This document shows positions 9,265 through 19,805 of a stretch of DNA of 64,000 nucleotides, one piece after another. The stretch comes from Flavobacterium ammonificans (GTDB lineage: Bacteria; Bacteroidota; Bacteroidia; Flavobacteriales; Flavobacteriaceae), in contig NZ_AP025183.1 of NCBI RefSeq assembly GCF_020885975.1, forward strand, positions 1,922,001 through 1,986,000, written 5' to 3'. Under the pieces are notes generated by a model that was not told the origin of the DNA, made no database searches, and saw only the letters and a list, made by a program, of their open reading frames with translations. Position numbers and translations under genes: made by a program. Position 1 is the first letter of the stretch; every line of letters begins with the position of its first letter.

Positions 9265-11886
9265 TTATTCGTCTGAATCGTCTTCATCAGTATCATCGAT
9301 ATCTTCTTCGTCTTCGATTTCCTCGTCTTCTTCATCGTCGTCATCTGCAGCGCCATCATCTTCTAGTACTTCTAGAACAGGCTTCACTCTTTCAATAACT
9401 TCGACTTCAATTGGATTGCCATCTTCGTCTAATTCAATTTCAGCTGGATCGTCTTTCATTACTTTAGTTACCGCTGCAATAGAATCGTTTCCTTTGATGT
9501 TGATTAATTTAACACCTTGAGTAGCACGTCCCATTACACGAAGATCTTCCACTGCCATTCTGATAGTCAATCCTGATTTGTTGATAATCATCAAGTCGTC
9601 AGCGTCAGTTACCGAATTAATGGAGATCAACTGACCTGTTTTCTCAGTAATATTCAAGGTTTTCACCCCTTTTCCTCCACGATTCGTGATTCTGTACTCA
9701 TCTAGGCTAGAACGTTTACCGTAACCATTTTCAGCAACAACTAAAATTTCGCTGCTCATATCGTTTACCGTTACCATTCCGATTACTTCGTCTTTGTCAT
9801 CTTTTAAAGTAATACCACGAACTCCAGAAGCTGTTCTTCCCATTGGACGGGTTTTAGTTTCTTCAAAACGAACTAATTTACCAGATTTAACAGCCAAAAT
9901 AATTTGACTCTCACCGTTGGTTAATTGAGCCGCTAATAATTCGTCGCCTTCTTTAATCGTAATGGCAGCAACACCATTCACTCGAGGTTTAGAATATTTC
10001 TCTAAAGACGTTTTCTTTACCTGTCCTTGTTTAGTTACCATTACTAAATTATGACTGCTTACATACTCTTTATCTTTCAAGTCTTGTGTACAGATAAATG
10101 CTTTTACTTTATCATCTGACTCAATGTTGATTAAGTTCTGTAGCGCTCTACCTTTAGCGGTTTTACTTCCTTCTGGAATTTCGTACACACGCATCCAGAA
10201 ACATTTTCCTTTTTGCGTAAAGAACATCATGTACTGGTGATTCGTAGCCACAAACATGTGTTCTAAGAAATCTTGGTCACGGGTTCCAGCACTTTTTTGT
10301 CCTACTCCTCCTCTATTTTGAGTTTTGTACTCAGATAAGTTGGTACGCTTAATATACCCTGCGTGCGAAATAGTAATCACTACATTTTCATCAGCAATTA
10401 AGTCTTCGATACTTACATCTCCACCAGAATATTCGATTTGAGAACGACGCTCATCACCATATTTATCTCTGATTTCAATTAACTCTTCTTTAATTAATGC
10501 AATTCTCAAATTCACATCGGCTAATAAAGCTCTTAAATGCTCAATTAACTTCATGATTTCTTCGTACTCAGCACGCAATTTATCTTGCTCTAGTCCTGTC
10601 AATTGACGTAAACGCATTTCAACAATAGCACGTGCTTGGATATCTGATAATTTGAATCTCTCGATTAATTTTTCTTTGGCTTCATCCGTATTTTTAGACG
10701 CTTTAATTAAAGCAATTACTTCGTCAATATTATCCGAAGCAATAATTAATCCTTCTAAAATATGGGCTCTTTCCTCTGCTTTTCGTAATTCAAATTGTGT
10801 TCTACGAATTACCACATCATGACGGTGTTCTACGAAATGATGAATCATATCTTTCAGATTCAACGTTTCTGGACGCCCTTTTACTAAGGCAATATTATTA
10901 ACACTAAATGATGATTGTAATTGGGTATACTTATATAAGGTATTCAATACTACATTTGGTGTAGCATCACGTTTCAAGATATATACGATACGCATACCAT
11001 TTCTATCCGATTCATCACGAATATTGGCAATACCTTCAATTTTCTTTTCGTTTACCAAATCAGCAGTACGTTTGATCATATCTGCTTTATTCACTTGGTA
11101 CGGAATTTCAGTCACAATGATAGATTCTCTACCATCAACTTCTTCAAAACCTACTTTAGCACGAATAACGACACGTCCACGACCTGTTTTGAATGCTTCA
11201 CGAACACCTTCATATCCGTAAATAATCCCACCAGTTGGGAAATCAGGCGCTTTAATATGAGTGATTAATTCGTCTATTTCAATATCGTTATTCTCAATAT
11301 AAGCAATGGTTCCATTAATTACTTCAGTTAAATTGTGCGGCGGCATATTGGTTGCCATACCTACAGCAATACCTGTAGCTCCATTAATTAATAAGGTAGG
11401 AACTCGTGTTGGCATTACTTTCGGCTCATACAAGGTATCGTCAAAGTTCAGTTGAAAGTCCACTGTCTCTTTTTCGATATCAGCCATAATTTCTTCCGAA
11501 ATCTTACGCATTCTAGCCTCAGTATAACGCATTGCTGCTGGACTATCACCATCGACAGAACCAAAGTTACCTTGTCCATCAACTAATAAATAACGCATAC
11601 TCCATTCTTGAGCCATACGCACCATAGCGTCATAAACAGAGGTGTCACCATGAGGGTGGTACTTACCTAAAACTTCTCCAACAATTCTTGCGGATTTTTT
11701 GTGGGCTTTATTTGAAAAAACTCCTAAATCATACATTCCATAAAGTACTCTTCGATGCACCGGTTTTAAACCGTCTCTAACATCTGGAAGTGCTCTTGAT
11801 ACAATTACCGACATCGAATAATCGATGTAAGCTGATTTCATTTCATCTTCTATGTTAATAGGAATTAACTTTTCTCCTTCAGACAT
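9265..11886 (-). CDS. gyrA: DNA gyrase subunit A
   Basis: The 873-residue protein is a full-length GyrA. The winged-helix breakage-reunion core carries the catalytic Tyr121 in A-A-M-R-Y-T-E-A-R. The quinolone-resistance region reads [10 protein letters not shown] at 77-86, so the position of E. coli Ser83 is Thr82 and that of Asp87 is Asp86; neither is a classical resistance change. The G-S-K-T-A-K-G-R and related blades of the C-terminal beta-pinwheel follow from about residue 520. The last 35 residues are almost all Asp/Glu, a long acidic tail. With GyrB it introduces negative supercoils using ATP. It is divergent from clpC. Confidence 0.97.
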   Translation of the reverse strand: MSEGEKLIPINIEDEMKSAYIDYSMSVIVSRALPDVRDGLKPVHRRVLYGMYDLGVFSNKAHKKSARIVGEVLGKYHPHGDTSVYDAMVRMAQEWSMRYLLVDGQGNFGSVDGDSPAAMRYTEARMRKISEEIMADIEKETVDFQLNFDDTLYEPKVMPTRVPTLLINGATGIAVGMATNMPPHNLTEVINGTIAYIENNDIEIDELITHIKAPDFPTGGIIYGYEGVREAFKTGRGRVVIRAKVGFEEVDGRESIIVTEIPYQVNKADMIKRTADLVNEKKIEGIANIRDESDRNGMRIVYILKRDATPNVVLNTLYKYTQLQSSFSVNNIALVKGRPETLNLKDMIHHFVEHRHDVVIRRTQFELRKAEERAHILEGLIIASDNIDEVIALIKASKNTDEAKEKLIERFKLSDIQARAIVEMRLRQLTGLEQDKLRAEYEEIMKLIEHLRALLADVNLRIALIKEELIEIRDKYGDERRSQIEYSGGDVSIEDLIADENVVITISHAGYIKRTNLSEYKTQNRGGVGQKSAGTRDQDFLEHMFVATNHQYMMFFTQKGKCFWMRVYEIPEGSKTAKGRALQNLINIESDDKVKAFICTQDLKDKEYVSSHNLVMVTKQGQVKKTSLEKYSKPRVNGVAAITIKEGDELLAAQLTNGESQIILAVKSGKLVRFEETKTRPMGRTASGVRGITLKDDKDEVIGMVTVNDMSSEILVVAENGYGKRSSLDEYRITNRGGKGVKTLNITEKTGQLISINSVTDADDLMIINKSGLTIRMAVEDLRVMGRATQGVKLINIKGNDSIAAVTKVMKDDPAEIELDEDGNPIEVEVIERVKPVLEVLEDDGAADDDDEEDEEIEDEEDIDDTDEDDSDE

Positions 11887-12142
11887 AAGTTATTATATTA
11901 AAAAATTATATTAGTTTCAAACGTGCCAATATACGGATATTTGAAATTTTTAGAACTAATTTACACTACTTATTTCAATGATTTATTAACAAGTTTTTAA
12001 GGTAATTTAGTTAATAAAATAGGATGCTCTTTTGAGTTTTTTTGGTATTTTTTTTGTCAATTAGCTGACAGCCGTTGGTTACGGAATGATATTTGTTTTT
12101 GAAACCTCAATTACTTAAATTTACACTATCAAATAGATACAT

Positions 12143-14686
12143 ATGGATGATAATTTTTCACCGAGAGTAAAAGATGTTATTACGTACAGCAAAGAAGAAG
12201 CCTTACGCTTAAGCCATGATTTTATTGGCACAGAGCATCTTATGTTAGGAATACTTCGCGATGGAAATGGCAAAGCAATTCAAATTTTAAATAATTTGGC
12301 TGTCGATTTAAATCACTTACGCAGAAAAGTAGAAATTTTAAGCCCTGCAAATCCAACTAGTGATCTTAATCTCGACAAGAAAAACCTGCACCTGACACGC
12401 CAAGCGGAAAGAGCTTTAAAAACTACATTTTTAGAAGCTAAAGTATTTCAAAGCCCGTCTATCAGTACCGCACACTTGCTTTTGTGTATCCTGCGAAATG
12501 AAAATGATCCAACAACCAAACTACTCAATAAGATGAAAATCGACTATGATGTAGTTAAAGAACAATACGTAAATATGACTCCAGCAGAAGATGATTTTAT
12601 GGAAAACTTGCCAAAAAACGAGTCGTATAATGACGAATCAGGACAAGATGACAGCCTGAAAGAAAGCAGTTTCAATACGCCTTCTAATAAATCCAATAAG
12701 AAGTCGAAAACACCTGTTCTAGATAACTTTGGTAGAGATTTAACCGAAATGGCTGAGGAAGGAAAGCTTGATCCAGTTGTAGGTCGCGAAAAAGAAATTG
12801 AGCGTGTATCGCAAATTCTAAGCCGTAGAAAGAAGAACAATCCATTATTAATTGGAGAGCCTGGTGTGGGTAAATCTGCTATTGCCGAAGGATTGGCTTT
12901 GCGAATTATCCAAAAAAAGGTGTCACGGATTCTGTTTAACAAACGTGTGGTTACTTTGGATTTAGCCAGCTTAGTTGCTGGAACAAAATACCGCGGTCAG
13001 TTTGAAGAACGTATGAAAGCGGTAATGAATGAGCTAGAGAAAAATGACGATATCATTCTTTTTATCGACGAAATTCATACTATTGTAGGTGCTGGTGGAG
13101 CTACGGGTTCTTTGGATGCTTCCAATATGTTCAAACCTGCTTTGGCACGTGGCGAAATCCAATGTATCGGAGCTACAACTCTAGACGAATACCGCCAATA
13201 CATTGAAAAAGACGGAGCCTTAGAGAGACGTTTTCAAAAGATAATTGTGGAACCTACTTCGGTTCCGGAAACAATTACCATTTTGAATAATATCAAAAAT
13301 AAATACGAAGACCATCATAATGTAACCTATACAGCTGAGGCGATTGAAGCTTGTGTCAAATTAACTGATCGATACATGTCGGAACGTTTTTTACCAGACA
13401 AAGCGATTGATGCTCTGGACGAAGCAGGTTCAAGAGTACACATTACTAATATTGAAGTTCCTAAGCAAATTTTGGATTTGGAACGTCAGTTGGAAGATGT
13501 GCGTGTATTAAAGAATGAAGTCGTTAAAAAACAAAAATACGAGGAAGCTGCCAAGCTTCGTGATGACGAAAAGCGTATTGAAAAAGATTTGGCTATAGCC
13601 CAAGAACAATGGGAAGAAGAATCGAAAAATAACCGTATTCAAGTTACGGAAGACAATGTGGCTGACGTGGTTTCGATGATGACAGGAATTCCAGTAAACC
13701 GAATTGCACAAACTGAAAGTAATAAATTAGCTCAGCTTCCTGAACTCATTGAAGGAAAGGTAATTGGGCAAAAAGAAGCAGTGTTGAAAATTGCTCGTTC
13801 TATTCAAAGAAATCGTGCTGGGTTAAAAGATCCTAATCGACCAATTGGTTCTTTTATCTTCTTGGGACAAACGGGTGTTGGTAAAACACAATTAGCCAAA
13901 GTAATTGCAAAAGAATTATTCGATTCAGAAGACGCTTTAGTTCGTATCGATATGAGCGAGTACATGGAGAAATTTGCGATTTCCAGATTAATTGGAGCAC
14001 CTCCAGGATACGTGGGTTACGAGGAAGGTGGACAATTAACTGAAAAAGTGAGAAGAAAACCGTATTGCGTTGTATTATTAGATGAAATCGAGAAAGCGCA
14101 TCCAGATGTATTCAACATGTTACTTCAAGTATTGGATGACGGATTCTTAACCGATAGTTTAGGCCGTAAAATTGACTTTAAAAACACTATCATCATCATG
14201 ACATCCAATGTAGGTGCAAGACAATTGAAAGATTTTGGTCAAGGTGTTGGTTTTGGAACGGCGGCTAGAACTGCTCAAGTTGATGATAATTCGAAAAGTA
14301 TTATTGAAAATGCTTTAAAGAAAACATTCGCACCAGAATTTTTAAATCGTATTGACGATGTTATTGTTTTCAATGCATTAGAGAAACACGATATCAATTT
14401 GATTATTGAAATTGAATTGAAAAAATTATGTGCTCGTATTGCCGACTTAGGATATACCCTAACTTTATCCGATAAAGCCAAAGAGTTCATTGCCGATAAA
14501 GGTTTTGACAAACAATTTGGCGCAAGACCATTAAAACGCGCGATTCAAAAATATGTAGAAGATTCCTTAGCCGAAGAGATTATTACTTCAAAAATAGGAT
14601 TGGGTGATGAAATCTTTATGGATATTGAAGAGGGTGCAGAAGAATTAACCGTAAGAGTACACAAAACAGAAGAACCAACTAAATAG
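12143..14686 (+). CDS. clpC: ATP-dependent Clp protease ATP-binding subunit ClpC
   Basis: The 847-residue AAA+ unfoldase has two N-terminal Clp repeats (1-145), a first AAA module with Walker A G-E-P-G-V-G-K-S near 239 and Walker B L-F-I-D-E near 310, a middle coiled region with a UVR-like motif near 450-480 (characteristic of ClpC rather than ClpA), and a second AAA module with Walker A G-Q-T-G-V-G-K-T near 575. It feeds substrates to ClpP. A C-terminal ClpB_D2-small domain ends the protein. The upstream sequence has TTTG and TAAATTTA 20 bp apart about 20 bases before the ATG, a plausible promoter. It ends at a perfect palindromic terminator. Confidence 0.95.
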   Translation: MDDNFSPRVKDVITYSKEEALRLSHDFIGTEHLMLGILRDGNGKAIQILNNLAVDLNHLRRKVEILSPANPTSDLNLDKKNLHLTRQAERALKTTFLEAKVFQSPSISTAHLLLCILRNENDPTTKLLNKMKIDYDVVKEQYVNMTPAEDDFMENLPKNESYNDESGQDDSLKESSFNTPSNKSNKKSKTPVLDNFGRDLTEMAEEGKLDPVVGREKEIERVSQILSRRKKNNPLLIGEPGVGKSAIAEGLALRIIQKKVSRILFNKRVVTLDLASLVAGTKYRGQFEERMKAVMNELEKNDDIILFIDEIHTIVGAGGATGSLDASNMFKPALARGEIQCIGATTLDEYRQYIEKDGALERRFQKIIVEPTSVPETITILNNIKNKYEDHHNVTYTAEAIEACVKLTDRYMSERFLPDKAIDALDEAGSRVHITNIEVPKQILDLERQLEDVRVLKNEVVKKQKYEEAAKLRDDEKRIEKDLAIAQEQWEEESKNNRIQVTEDNVADVVSMMTGIPVNRIAQTESNKLAQLPELIEGKVIGQKEAVLKIARSIQRNRAGLKDPNRPIGSFIFLGQTGVGKTQLAKVIAKELFDSEDALVRIDMSEYMEKFAISRLIGAPPGYVGYEEGGQLTEKVRRKPYCVVLLDEIEKAHPDVFNMLLQVLDDGFLTDSLGRKIDFKNTIIIMTSNVGARQLKDFGQGVGFGTAARTAQVDDNSKSIIENALKKTFAPEFLNRIDDVIVFNALEKHDINLIIEIELKKLCARIADLGYTLTLSDKAKEFIADKGFDKQFGARPLKRAIQKYVEDSLAEEIITSKIGLGDEIFMDIEEGAEELTVRVHKTEEPTK

Positions 14687-14702
14687 TTGCTACTTCTTTA
14701 AA

Positions 14703-14740
14703 TAAAAAAAAGCTGACTAATTAGTCAGCTTTTTTTTATT
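14703..14740. terminator. Bidirectional intrinsic terminator
   Basis: A perfect 22-base palindrome (AAGCTGACTAA and its complement) sits between an A-run and a T-run in the gap between clpC (+) and the convergent phosphate permease gene (-). Confidence 0.8.
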
Positions 14741-14752
14741 ATAAAGTTCTAT

Positions 14753-16069
14753 TTAATTCAGAAATAAATTCAAAACAAAATACGTAATCGCTGCAATTAC
14801 CGCAGAAACAGGAATGGTTAATATCCATGCCCAAAGTAAACTAACAGTTACACCCCAGCGCACTGCAGAAACACGTTTAGTTACACCAACTCCAATGATA
14901 GAACCGGTAATAGTGTGAGTAGTAGACACCGGTATTTTAAAATGTTCGGTTAAAAATAGTGTTAAGGCTCCAGCCGATTCGGCAACAACCCCTTCAAAAG
15001 CATTTACTTTTGTAATTTTAGAACCCATTGTTTTAACAATCTTCCAACCACCACTAAGAGTTCCCATTGCAATAACTGAATAGCATGTAATTGGAATCCA
15101 TGATGGCATTTTAAATGACCCATCTTCTTTTGGTAATTCTACATCTAACCAGAATGGTAAATCTATATCGCCTGCTGTTTTTATATATACAGCTACGGCT
15201 GCAGCTATAATCCCCATTACTTTTTGAGAATCATTTCCTCCATGGCCTAAACTAAAGGCGGCAGAGGACAATAATTGCATTTTCTTTAATATAGCTTCTG
15301 CTTTTGCAGCAGAGAAAGAGCTAAAAAACAAGTTGAAAATTGCTAAACTAAAAAAGATGATGGATACTAAAAACCATTTAATATTGTGAGGCTCGGACAA
15401 TACACTCCAAAAAGCACTCTCAAACCTTGGTTTTTCAATTTCATTAAAAGGAATTATCACAGATGATAAAAACCAAATAGCTAAAAGCATTAATGTGATA
15501 GTAAGTATTTTGGGATAGATATTTTTCTTAGAGGAATACATTAACCATAACGAAATGAAATACGAAATAATCATTCCTAAAAGAGGTGCAAAAACTATAA
15601 AAAGAATTACAATCAAAACCCCTGAAGGCAACAATTCACCTTCTTTTGCTGCTTTAAACCAACTTACAATTTTCAATCCATAGTATGACGGATCTTGAAC
15701 TGCACCAGAAAAACCATGCGCTATTGCCGCTCCCGCAAAACCTCCAATTAAGGTATGAGATGATGAAGACGGAATTCCTTTCCACCAAGTAAATAGATTC
15801 CAAATAATGGCCGCTAAAACTCCAGATAAAATAACGGTCAAATCAATACTACTTGTATGAGCAGTTTTAGCAACAGTATCTGCAACACCAAAACCAAAAA
15901 CCCAATAGGCTAAAAAATTAAAAAAAGCGGCCCAAACAACTGCTTGAAAAGGAGTAAGAACTTTAGTAGCAACAATCGTTGCTATTGAATTTGCTGCATC
16001 ATGAAAACCATTAATGTAGTCAAAAACTAAAGCTAAAAAAATAATTAATATTAATAAAGTAAAATCCAT
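14753..16069 (-). CDS. Inorganic phosphate transporter, PiT family
   Basis: The 438-residue multi-pass membrane protein has the two PiT signature repeats: G-F-H-D-A-A-N-S-I-A near residues 21-30 and the internal counterpart L-G-H-G-G-N-D-S-Q near 272-280, plus V-S-T-T-H near 383. PiT proteins import phosphate, usually as a metal-phosphate complex, driven by a cation gradient. A gap of 24 bases separates it from the DUF47 gene upstream, and this PiT/DUF47 pair is a recurrent operon in bacteria. No pho-type operator could be identified. Confidence 0.92.
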   Translation of the reverse strand: MDFTLLILIIFLALVFDYINGFHDAANSIATIVATKVLTPFQAVVWAAFFNFLAYWVFGFGVADTVAKTAHTSSIDLTVILSGVLAAIIWNLFTWWKGIPSSSSHTLIGGFAGAAIAHGFSGAVQDPSYYGLKIVSWFKAAKEGELLPSGVLIVILFIVFAPLLGMIISYFISLWLMYSSKKNIYPKILTITLMLLAIWFLSSVIIPFNEIEKPRFESAFWSVLSEPHNIKWFLVSIIFFSLAIFNLFFSSFSAAKAEAILKKMQLLSSAAFSLGHGGNDSQKVMGIIAAAVAVYIKTAGDIDLPFWLDVELPKEDGSFKMPSWIPITCYSVIAMGTLSGGWKIVKTMGSKITKVNAFEGVVAESAGALTLFLTEHFKIPVSTTHTITGSIIGVGVTKRVSAVRWGVTVSLLWAWILTIPVSAVIAAITYFVLNLFLN

Positions 16070-16093
16070 ACTATGAGAAGCAATTTAAATAAA

Positions 16094-16738
16094 TTAAGAA
16101 TGTTTTACAGCAATAGATTCTAATACACTAGCAACATTCTTACATTTATCAGTAGCCGACTCTAAAACAGACAATACTTCTTTGTACTTAATAATATTAA
16201 TAGCATCCGTTTCATTTTCAAAAATTTCAAAAACAGCCTTATTATAAACTACATCAGAATTATTTTCTAATTTATTAATTTTAGAACAGGCGCTAGTAAT
16301 ATTTTTAACATTCTTTAAATCATTTAACTCTTTAACCGCTAATTCGATTTTTAAACAAGCCTCTAAGTTAATTTCTGTCATCTTTCGAATTGACTTTGTA
16401 ATTTTATCAACGTGATACAAACGCATTCTACTCGCTGCACCTTGTAAATTATCCGCTACATTGTCAATAGAGGTTATCAAAGAATAAATATCCTCCCTAT
16501 CAAATGGAGTAATGAAATTTCTACTCAACTCAAGATTTGTCTGGCGAGTAATTTCTTCCCCTATTTGTTCCAATTGATCAATTTTTTGAAAAAGAGCTTC
16601 TCTTTCTTTTAAAGGTAAATTTACCGCCTCATGAAGGTGAGTAGCTAATTGAACTAAATTAGTAGTAGCTTGTTCAAATAATGGAAAGAATTTCTTGTCT
16701 TTTGGAACTAAAAATTGGAAAATATTATTTATAGACAT
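16094..16738 (-). CDS. DUF47 family (PhoU-like) protein
   Basis: The 214-residue cytosolic protein is all helix, with the PhoU-like pattern E-x-x-A-D and charged heptads; the segment F-I-T-P-F-D-R-E-D-I near residue 77 is a DUF47 hallmark. Members pair with PiT permeases and are thought to modulate phosphate uptake. It is the first gene of the DUF47-PiT operon; a TAATTTTG -7 box lies about 21 bases upstream of the start on the minus strand, without a convincing -33 element. Confidence 0.88.
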   Translation of the reverse strand: MSINNIFQFLVPKDKKFFPLFEQATTNLVQLATHLHEAVNLPLKEREALFQKIDQLEQIGEEITRQTNLELSRNFITPFDREDIYSLITSIDNVADNLQGAASRMRLYHVDKITKSIRKMTEINLEACLKIELAVKELNDLKNVKNITSACSKINKLENNSDVVYNKAVFEIFENETDAINIIKYKEVLSVLESATDKCKNVASVLESIAVKHS

Positions 16739-17061
16739 TTTATATAAAATTTAAGCAACAAAATTAAATTTTTAATTCTAGATAACGTTAAGTCTGTGTT
16801 AAGATTTGCAACAAGATTTCACATTAAAATTGATACTGAAATTAAAATTAACTTAAAAAAACATTCAAATACAATTAAATTCACCCATTTTCTTGATCTA
16901 AAGTATATTATTTTAAAAGATAATAATAGTAGTAAATAAGCTTAGCATTCAATAAATACAGCTATTTTTTTTGAGATTGATTAAATCACCCATTATAAAT
17001 AGTGTTAAATTCAACTATTCGTAAAAATCAAGCTCTCCCTTTTCTAGCTAATATTATGTAG
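16739..17061. other. Divergent intergenic region between the DUF47 gene and the thr leader
   Basis: About 320 AT-rich bases hold the start region of the DUF47-PiT operon (TAATTTTG box on the minus strand at 16759-16766) and the approach to the threonine leader promoter. I see no ORF or structured RNA here. Confidence 0.5.
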
Positions 17062-17069
17062 TACCTTTG
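17062..17069 (+). promoter_or_regulatory. -7 box of the threonine operon
   Basis: TACCTTTG matches TAnnTTTG. The -33 region 19 bp upstream is T-rich (CTTTT) but lacks TTG. Transcription would begin within a few bases of the leader ATG at 17076. Confidence 0.5.
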
Positions 17070-17075
17070 GAACAA

Positions 17076-17174
17076 ATGAAAAGCAACAGAAATACATATC
17101 CATCTACAATAACAACTTCAACTGAAGTTGCGTTTTCTGTTACATTTACTACTACAACAACTACTACCCCTTAG
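17076..17174 (+). CDS. Threonine operon leader peptide (attenuator)
   Basis: This short ORF encodes 32 residues, 13 of them Thr, including a run of seven consecutive Thr codons (residues 25-31) followed by Pro and stop. It begins 6 bases after the -7 box and ends 105 bases before thrA. That is the design of a transcription-attenuation leader: ribosome stalling at the Thr run when charged tRNA-Thr is scarce would change folding downstream. Visible structures are the hairpin CAACTTC/GAAGTTG inside the ORF (near 17116-17133), a TACCCC/GGGGTA hairpin that contains the stop codon (17167-17181), and CTTTTTC/GAAAAAG before thrA (near 17212-17232). The codon run is seen directly; the mechanism is inferred from enterobacterial thrL. 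Confidence 0.75.
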   Translation: MKSNRNTYPSTITTSTEVAFSVTFTTTTTTTP

Positions 17175-17279
17175 GGGTATACATTTTACATATAATCTTG
17201 CTATATAATACTTTTTCTAAAAGGGAAAAAGTTCATGGATGTATAGAAAATAGTTGCATTTTAAAATAAAACACACACA

Positions 17280-19727
17280 ATGAAAGTATTAAAATTTGGC
17301 GGAACTTCAGTTGCCAATGCTCAAAATATAAAACTAGTTCTTACAATAGTTACTGAAAAAGCAAAACACGAGAAACTAGTGGTAGTCGTTTCGGCTTTAA
17401 GCAAGGTAACCGACTTATTACAATTAGCTTCGCAAAAAGCGGCTTCGAATGACGAAAGTTATAAAGAAATTGTAACTGAAATCGAGAAAAAACATTTAGA
17501 TACCTTAAAGGAATTAATTCCGGTGAGCGAACAAAGTAGCTTACTAAGCCATGTAAAAAGAATTGTCAATCATCTAGAAACCTTATTAGACGGTTGTTTC
17601 CTTTTGGGCGAACTTTCTCCTAGAACAGCCGATACAATTCTTGGTTTCGGTGAATTACTATCTTCTTATATTATTGCGGAAGCACTAAAACAAAAAGAAA
17701 AAAATAGCGGGTATGCCGACAGTCGTGAACTAATCAAAACCAATGCTACTTTTGGAAAAGCAATAGTTGATTTTGAAACTACAAATAGATTGGTTTCGGA
17801 TTTCTTCGCTGTTAATGCTAATCAAATTGTTGTCCTGCCTGGGTTTATTGCTTCGACTGCTAACAAAATACCAACTACTTTAGGACGTGGTGGATCGGAT
17901 TATACTGCTGCCATCATTGCGGCCGCTTTGAATGCAACGGATTTAGAAATTTGGACTGACGTCAACGGAATGTTTACTGCCAATCCAAAAATTGTAAAAC
18001 AAGCCCAACCAATTGCTACCATTTCGTATCAAGAAGCGATGGAATTATCGCATTTTGGTGCCAAAGTATTGTACCCACCAACCATTCAACCGGTATTGAG
18101 AAAGAATATTCCAATTCTAATCAAAAATACGTTTGAGCCAGAAGCTATTGGTACTTATATTTCAAATGATGTGATTTCGCAAACCAATCCTGTAAAAGGA
18201 ATTAGTCATATTGATAATATTGCCTTACTAACATTAGAAGGTCCGGGAATGGTGGGAGTTTCAGGTTCGTCAAAACGATTATTTGAAGTCTTATCACATG
18301 AAAACATCAACGTGATTTTTATTACACAAGCTTCTTCGGAGCATTCTATTTGTATCGGAATATTAAATTCAGATGCAGAAACAGCCGAAATAGCCATCAA
18401 CAAAGCTTTCGAAGTCGAAATTGCCCAAAATAAAATCGATCCTTGTATTGTAGAGAACAACTTATGCATCATTGCATTGGTAGGCGAAAACATGAAAAAC
18501 CACCAAGGGTTGAGCGGTAGAATGTTCAGTACTTTAGGAAAAAATAACGTGAACATTCGCGCTATTGCACAAGGTGCTTCCGAAAGAAATATTTCTGCGG
18601 TAATCAATGAGCGTGATGTCAAAAAAGCATTGAATACATTGCACGAAAACTTCTTTGAAGAAAATACCAAACAGTTGAATCTATTTGTAATCGGCGTTGG
18701 AAATGTTGGAGAGAAATTCATCGAGCAAATTCACCAACAGAAAAAATTCTTAAAAGAAAATCTAAAAATCAATGTAAGAGTTGTTGCTTTATCTAATTCT
18801 AGAAAAATGCACTTTGACGAAGACGGAATTTCTTTAAAAGAGTGGCAAACTGTTTTAAACAATGGAGAAACGGCGAACCAAGACCTATTCATCGCTAAAG
18901 TAAAAGAATTGAATCTACGAAACAGCATTTTTGTTGACATCACAGCTAATGAAAGCGTTTCTAAAACCTACGAGCAGTACTTAAAACAAAGCGTTGGTGT
19001 CGTAACTTGTAACAAAATTGCTTGTTCATCGGCTTACGACAATTACAAAAAATTAAAAAATCTATCCCGCCAATACAACGCCCCTTTCTTATTTGAAACA
19101 AATGTTGGAGCAGGATTACCTATTATTGATACTGTAAAAAACCTAATTGCTTCAGGCGATAAAGTGAATAAGATTCAAGCTGTTTTATCAGGAAGTTTGA
19201 ATTTTATCTTCAATAATTTTGACGAACATAATTCCTTTCACGATGTGGTAAAAGAAGCTGGATTGCAAGGCTTTACTGAACCTGATCCAAAAATTGATTT
19301 GAGCGGAATAGACGTAGCTCGAAAAATCTTGATTTTAATTCGCGAAAGCGGTTACCAAATGGATATTGAATCTATTGCTAACGAATCGTTTATGCCAGCG
19401 GAATGTTTGGAAACAACATCAAATGAAGTCTTCTTTGCGTCATTGCAAAAACATGCAGCACATTTTGATGCATTTTACAAGGAAGCCCAAAGCAAAGAGT
19501 CGCGTTTGAAATATGTGGCGCAATTTGAAAATGGGAAAGCAAGCGTTGGTTTGCAATTCATACCGAAAGACCATCCTTTTTATAATTTAGAAGGAAAAGA
19601 CAATATCGTATTGTTTTACACCGATCGTTATGTGGACCAACCTTTATTAATCAAAGGTGCTGGTGCAGGTGCTGCGGTAACGGCTTCAGGAATATTTGCT
19701 GATGTTATCCGAATTGGAAACGTATAA
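17280..19727 (+). CDS. thrA: Bifunctional aspartokinase / homoserine dehydrogenase I
   Basis: The 815-residue fusion begins with the aspartokinase signature K-F-G-G-T-S-V (residues 5-11) and kinase domain (to about 290), continues with two ACT regulatory domains (about 310-460), and ends with homoserine dehydrogenase: the NAD(P)-binding motif G-V-G-N-V-G near 468 and the catalytic region L-S-G-S-L-N-F-I-F near 640. It performs the first and third steps from aspartate to threonine (phosphorylation of Asp, reduction of Asp-semialdehyde). The ACT domains imply feedback inhibition by threonine. It is the first structural gene of thrABC, directly after the leader ORF. Confidence 0.96.
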   Translation: MKVLKFGGTSVANAQNIKLVLTIVTEKAKHEKLVVVVSALSKVTDLLQLASQKAASNDESYKEIVTEIEKKHLDTLKELIPVSEQSSLLSHVKRIVNHLETLLDGCFLLGELSPRTADTILGFGELLSSYIIAEALKQKEKNSGYADSRELIKTNATFGKAIVDFETTNRLVSDFFAVNANQIVVLPGFIASTANKIPTTLGRGGSDYTAAIIAAALNATDLEIWTDVNGMFTANPKIVKQAQPIATISYQEAMELSHFGAKVLYPPTIQPVLRKNIPILIKNTFEPEAIGTYISNDVISQTNPVKGISHIDNIALLTLEGPGMVGVSGSSKRLFEVLSHENINVIFITQASSEHSICIGILNSDAETAEIAINKAFEVEIAQNKIDPCIVENNLCIIALVGENMKNHQGLSGRMFSTLGKNNVNIRAIAQGASERNISAVINERDVKKALNTLHENFFEENTKQLNLFVIGVGNVGEKFIEQIHQQKKFLKENLKINVRVVALSNSRKMHFDEDGISLKEWQTVLNNGETANQDLFIAKVKELNLRNSIFVDITANESVSKTYEQYLKQSVGVVTCNKIACSSAYDNYKKLKNLSRQYNAPFLFETNVGAGLPIIDTVKNLIASGDKVNKIQAVLSGSLNFIFNNFDEHNSFHDVVKEAGLQGFTEPDPKIDLSGIDVARKILILIRESGYQMDIESIANESFMPAECLETTSNEVFFASLQKHAAHFDAFYKEAQSKESRLKYVAQFENGKASVGLQFIPKDHPFYNLEGKDNIVLFYTDRYVDQPLLIKGAGAGAAVTASGIFADVIRIGNV

Positions 19728-19779
19728 AATTGAGTGACTTTGTGCCTTCGTGGCAAAAAAAATGTAAAACATAAAATGA

Positions 19780-19802
19780 GATTGCTTCGTGCCTCGCAAT
19801 GA
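19780..19802. repeat. Short palindromic interspersed repeat, copy 1
   Basis: A 23-base element with ends ATTGC/GCAAT lies in the thrA-thrB gap, 3 bases before the thrB start. A second copy differing at a single base lies at 41644-41666. It is REP-like: a short imperfect palindrome found only between genes. Confidence 0.65.
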
Positions 19803-19805
19803 ATT

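Noticed and set aside
9245..9520. A Ser-rich plus-strand frame of 91 codons
   Set aside because: The Ser run is the antisense reading of the Asp/Glu-rich GyrA tail.
11650..11660. Thr82 of GyrA as a fluoroquinolone-resistance change
   Set aside because: Thr at the Ser83-equivalent position is a normal state in several bacteria and cannot be called a mutation without a reference strain.
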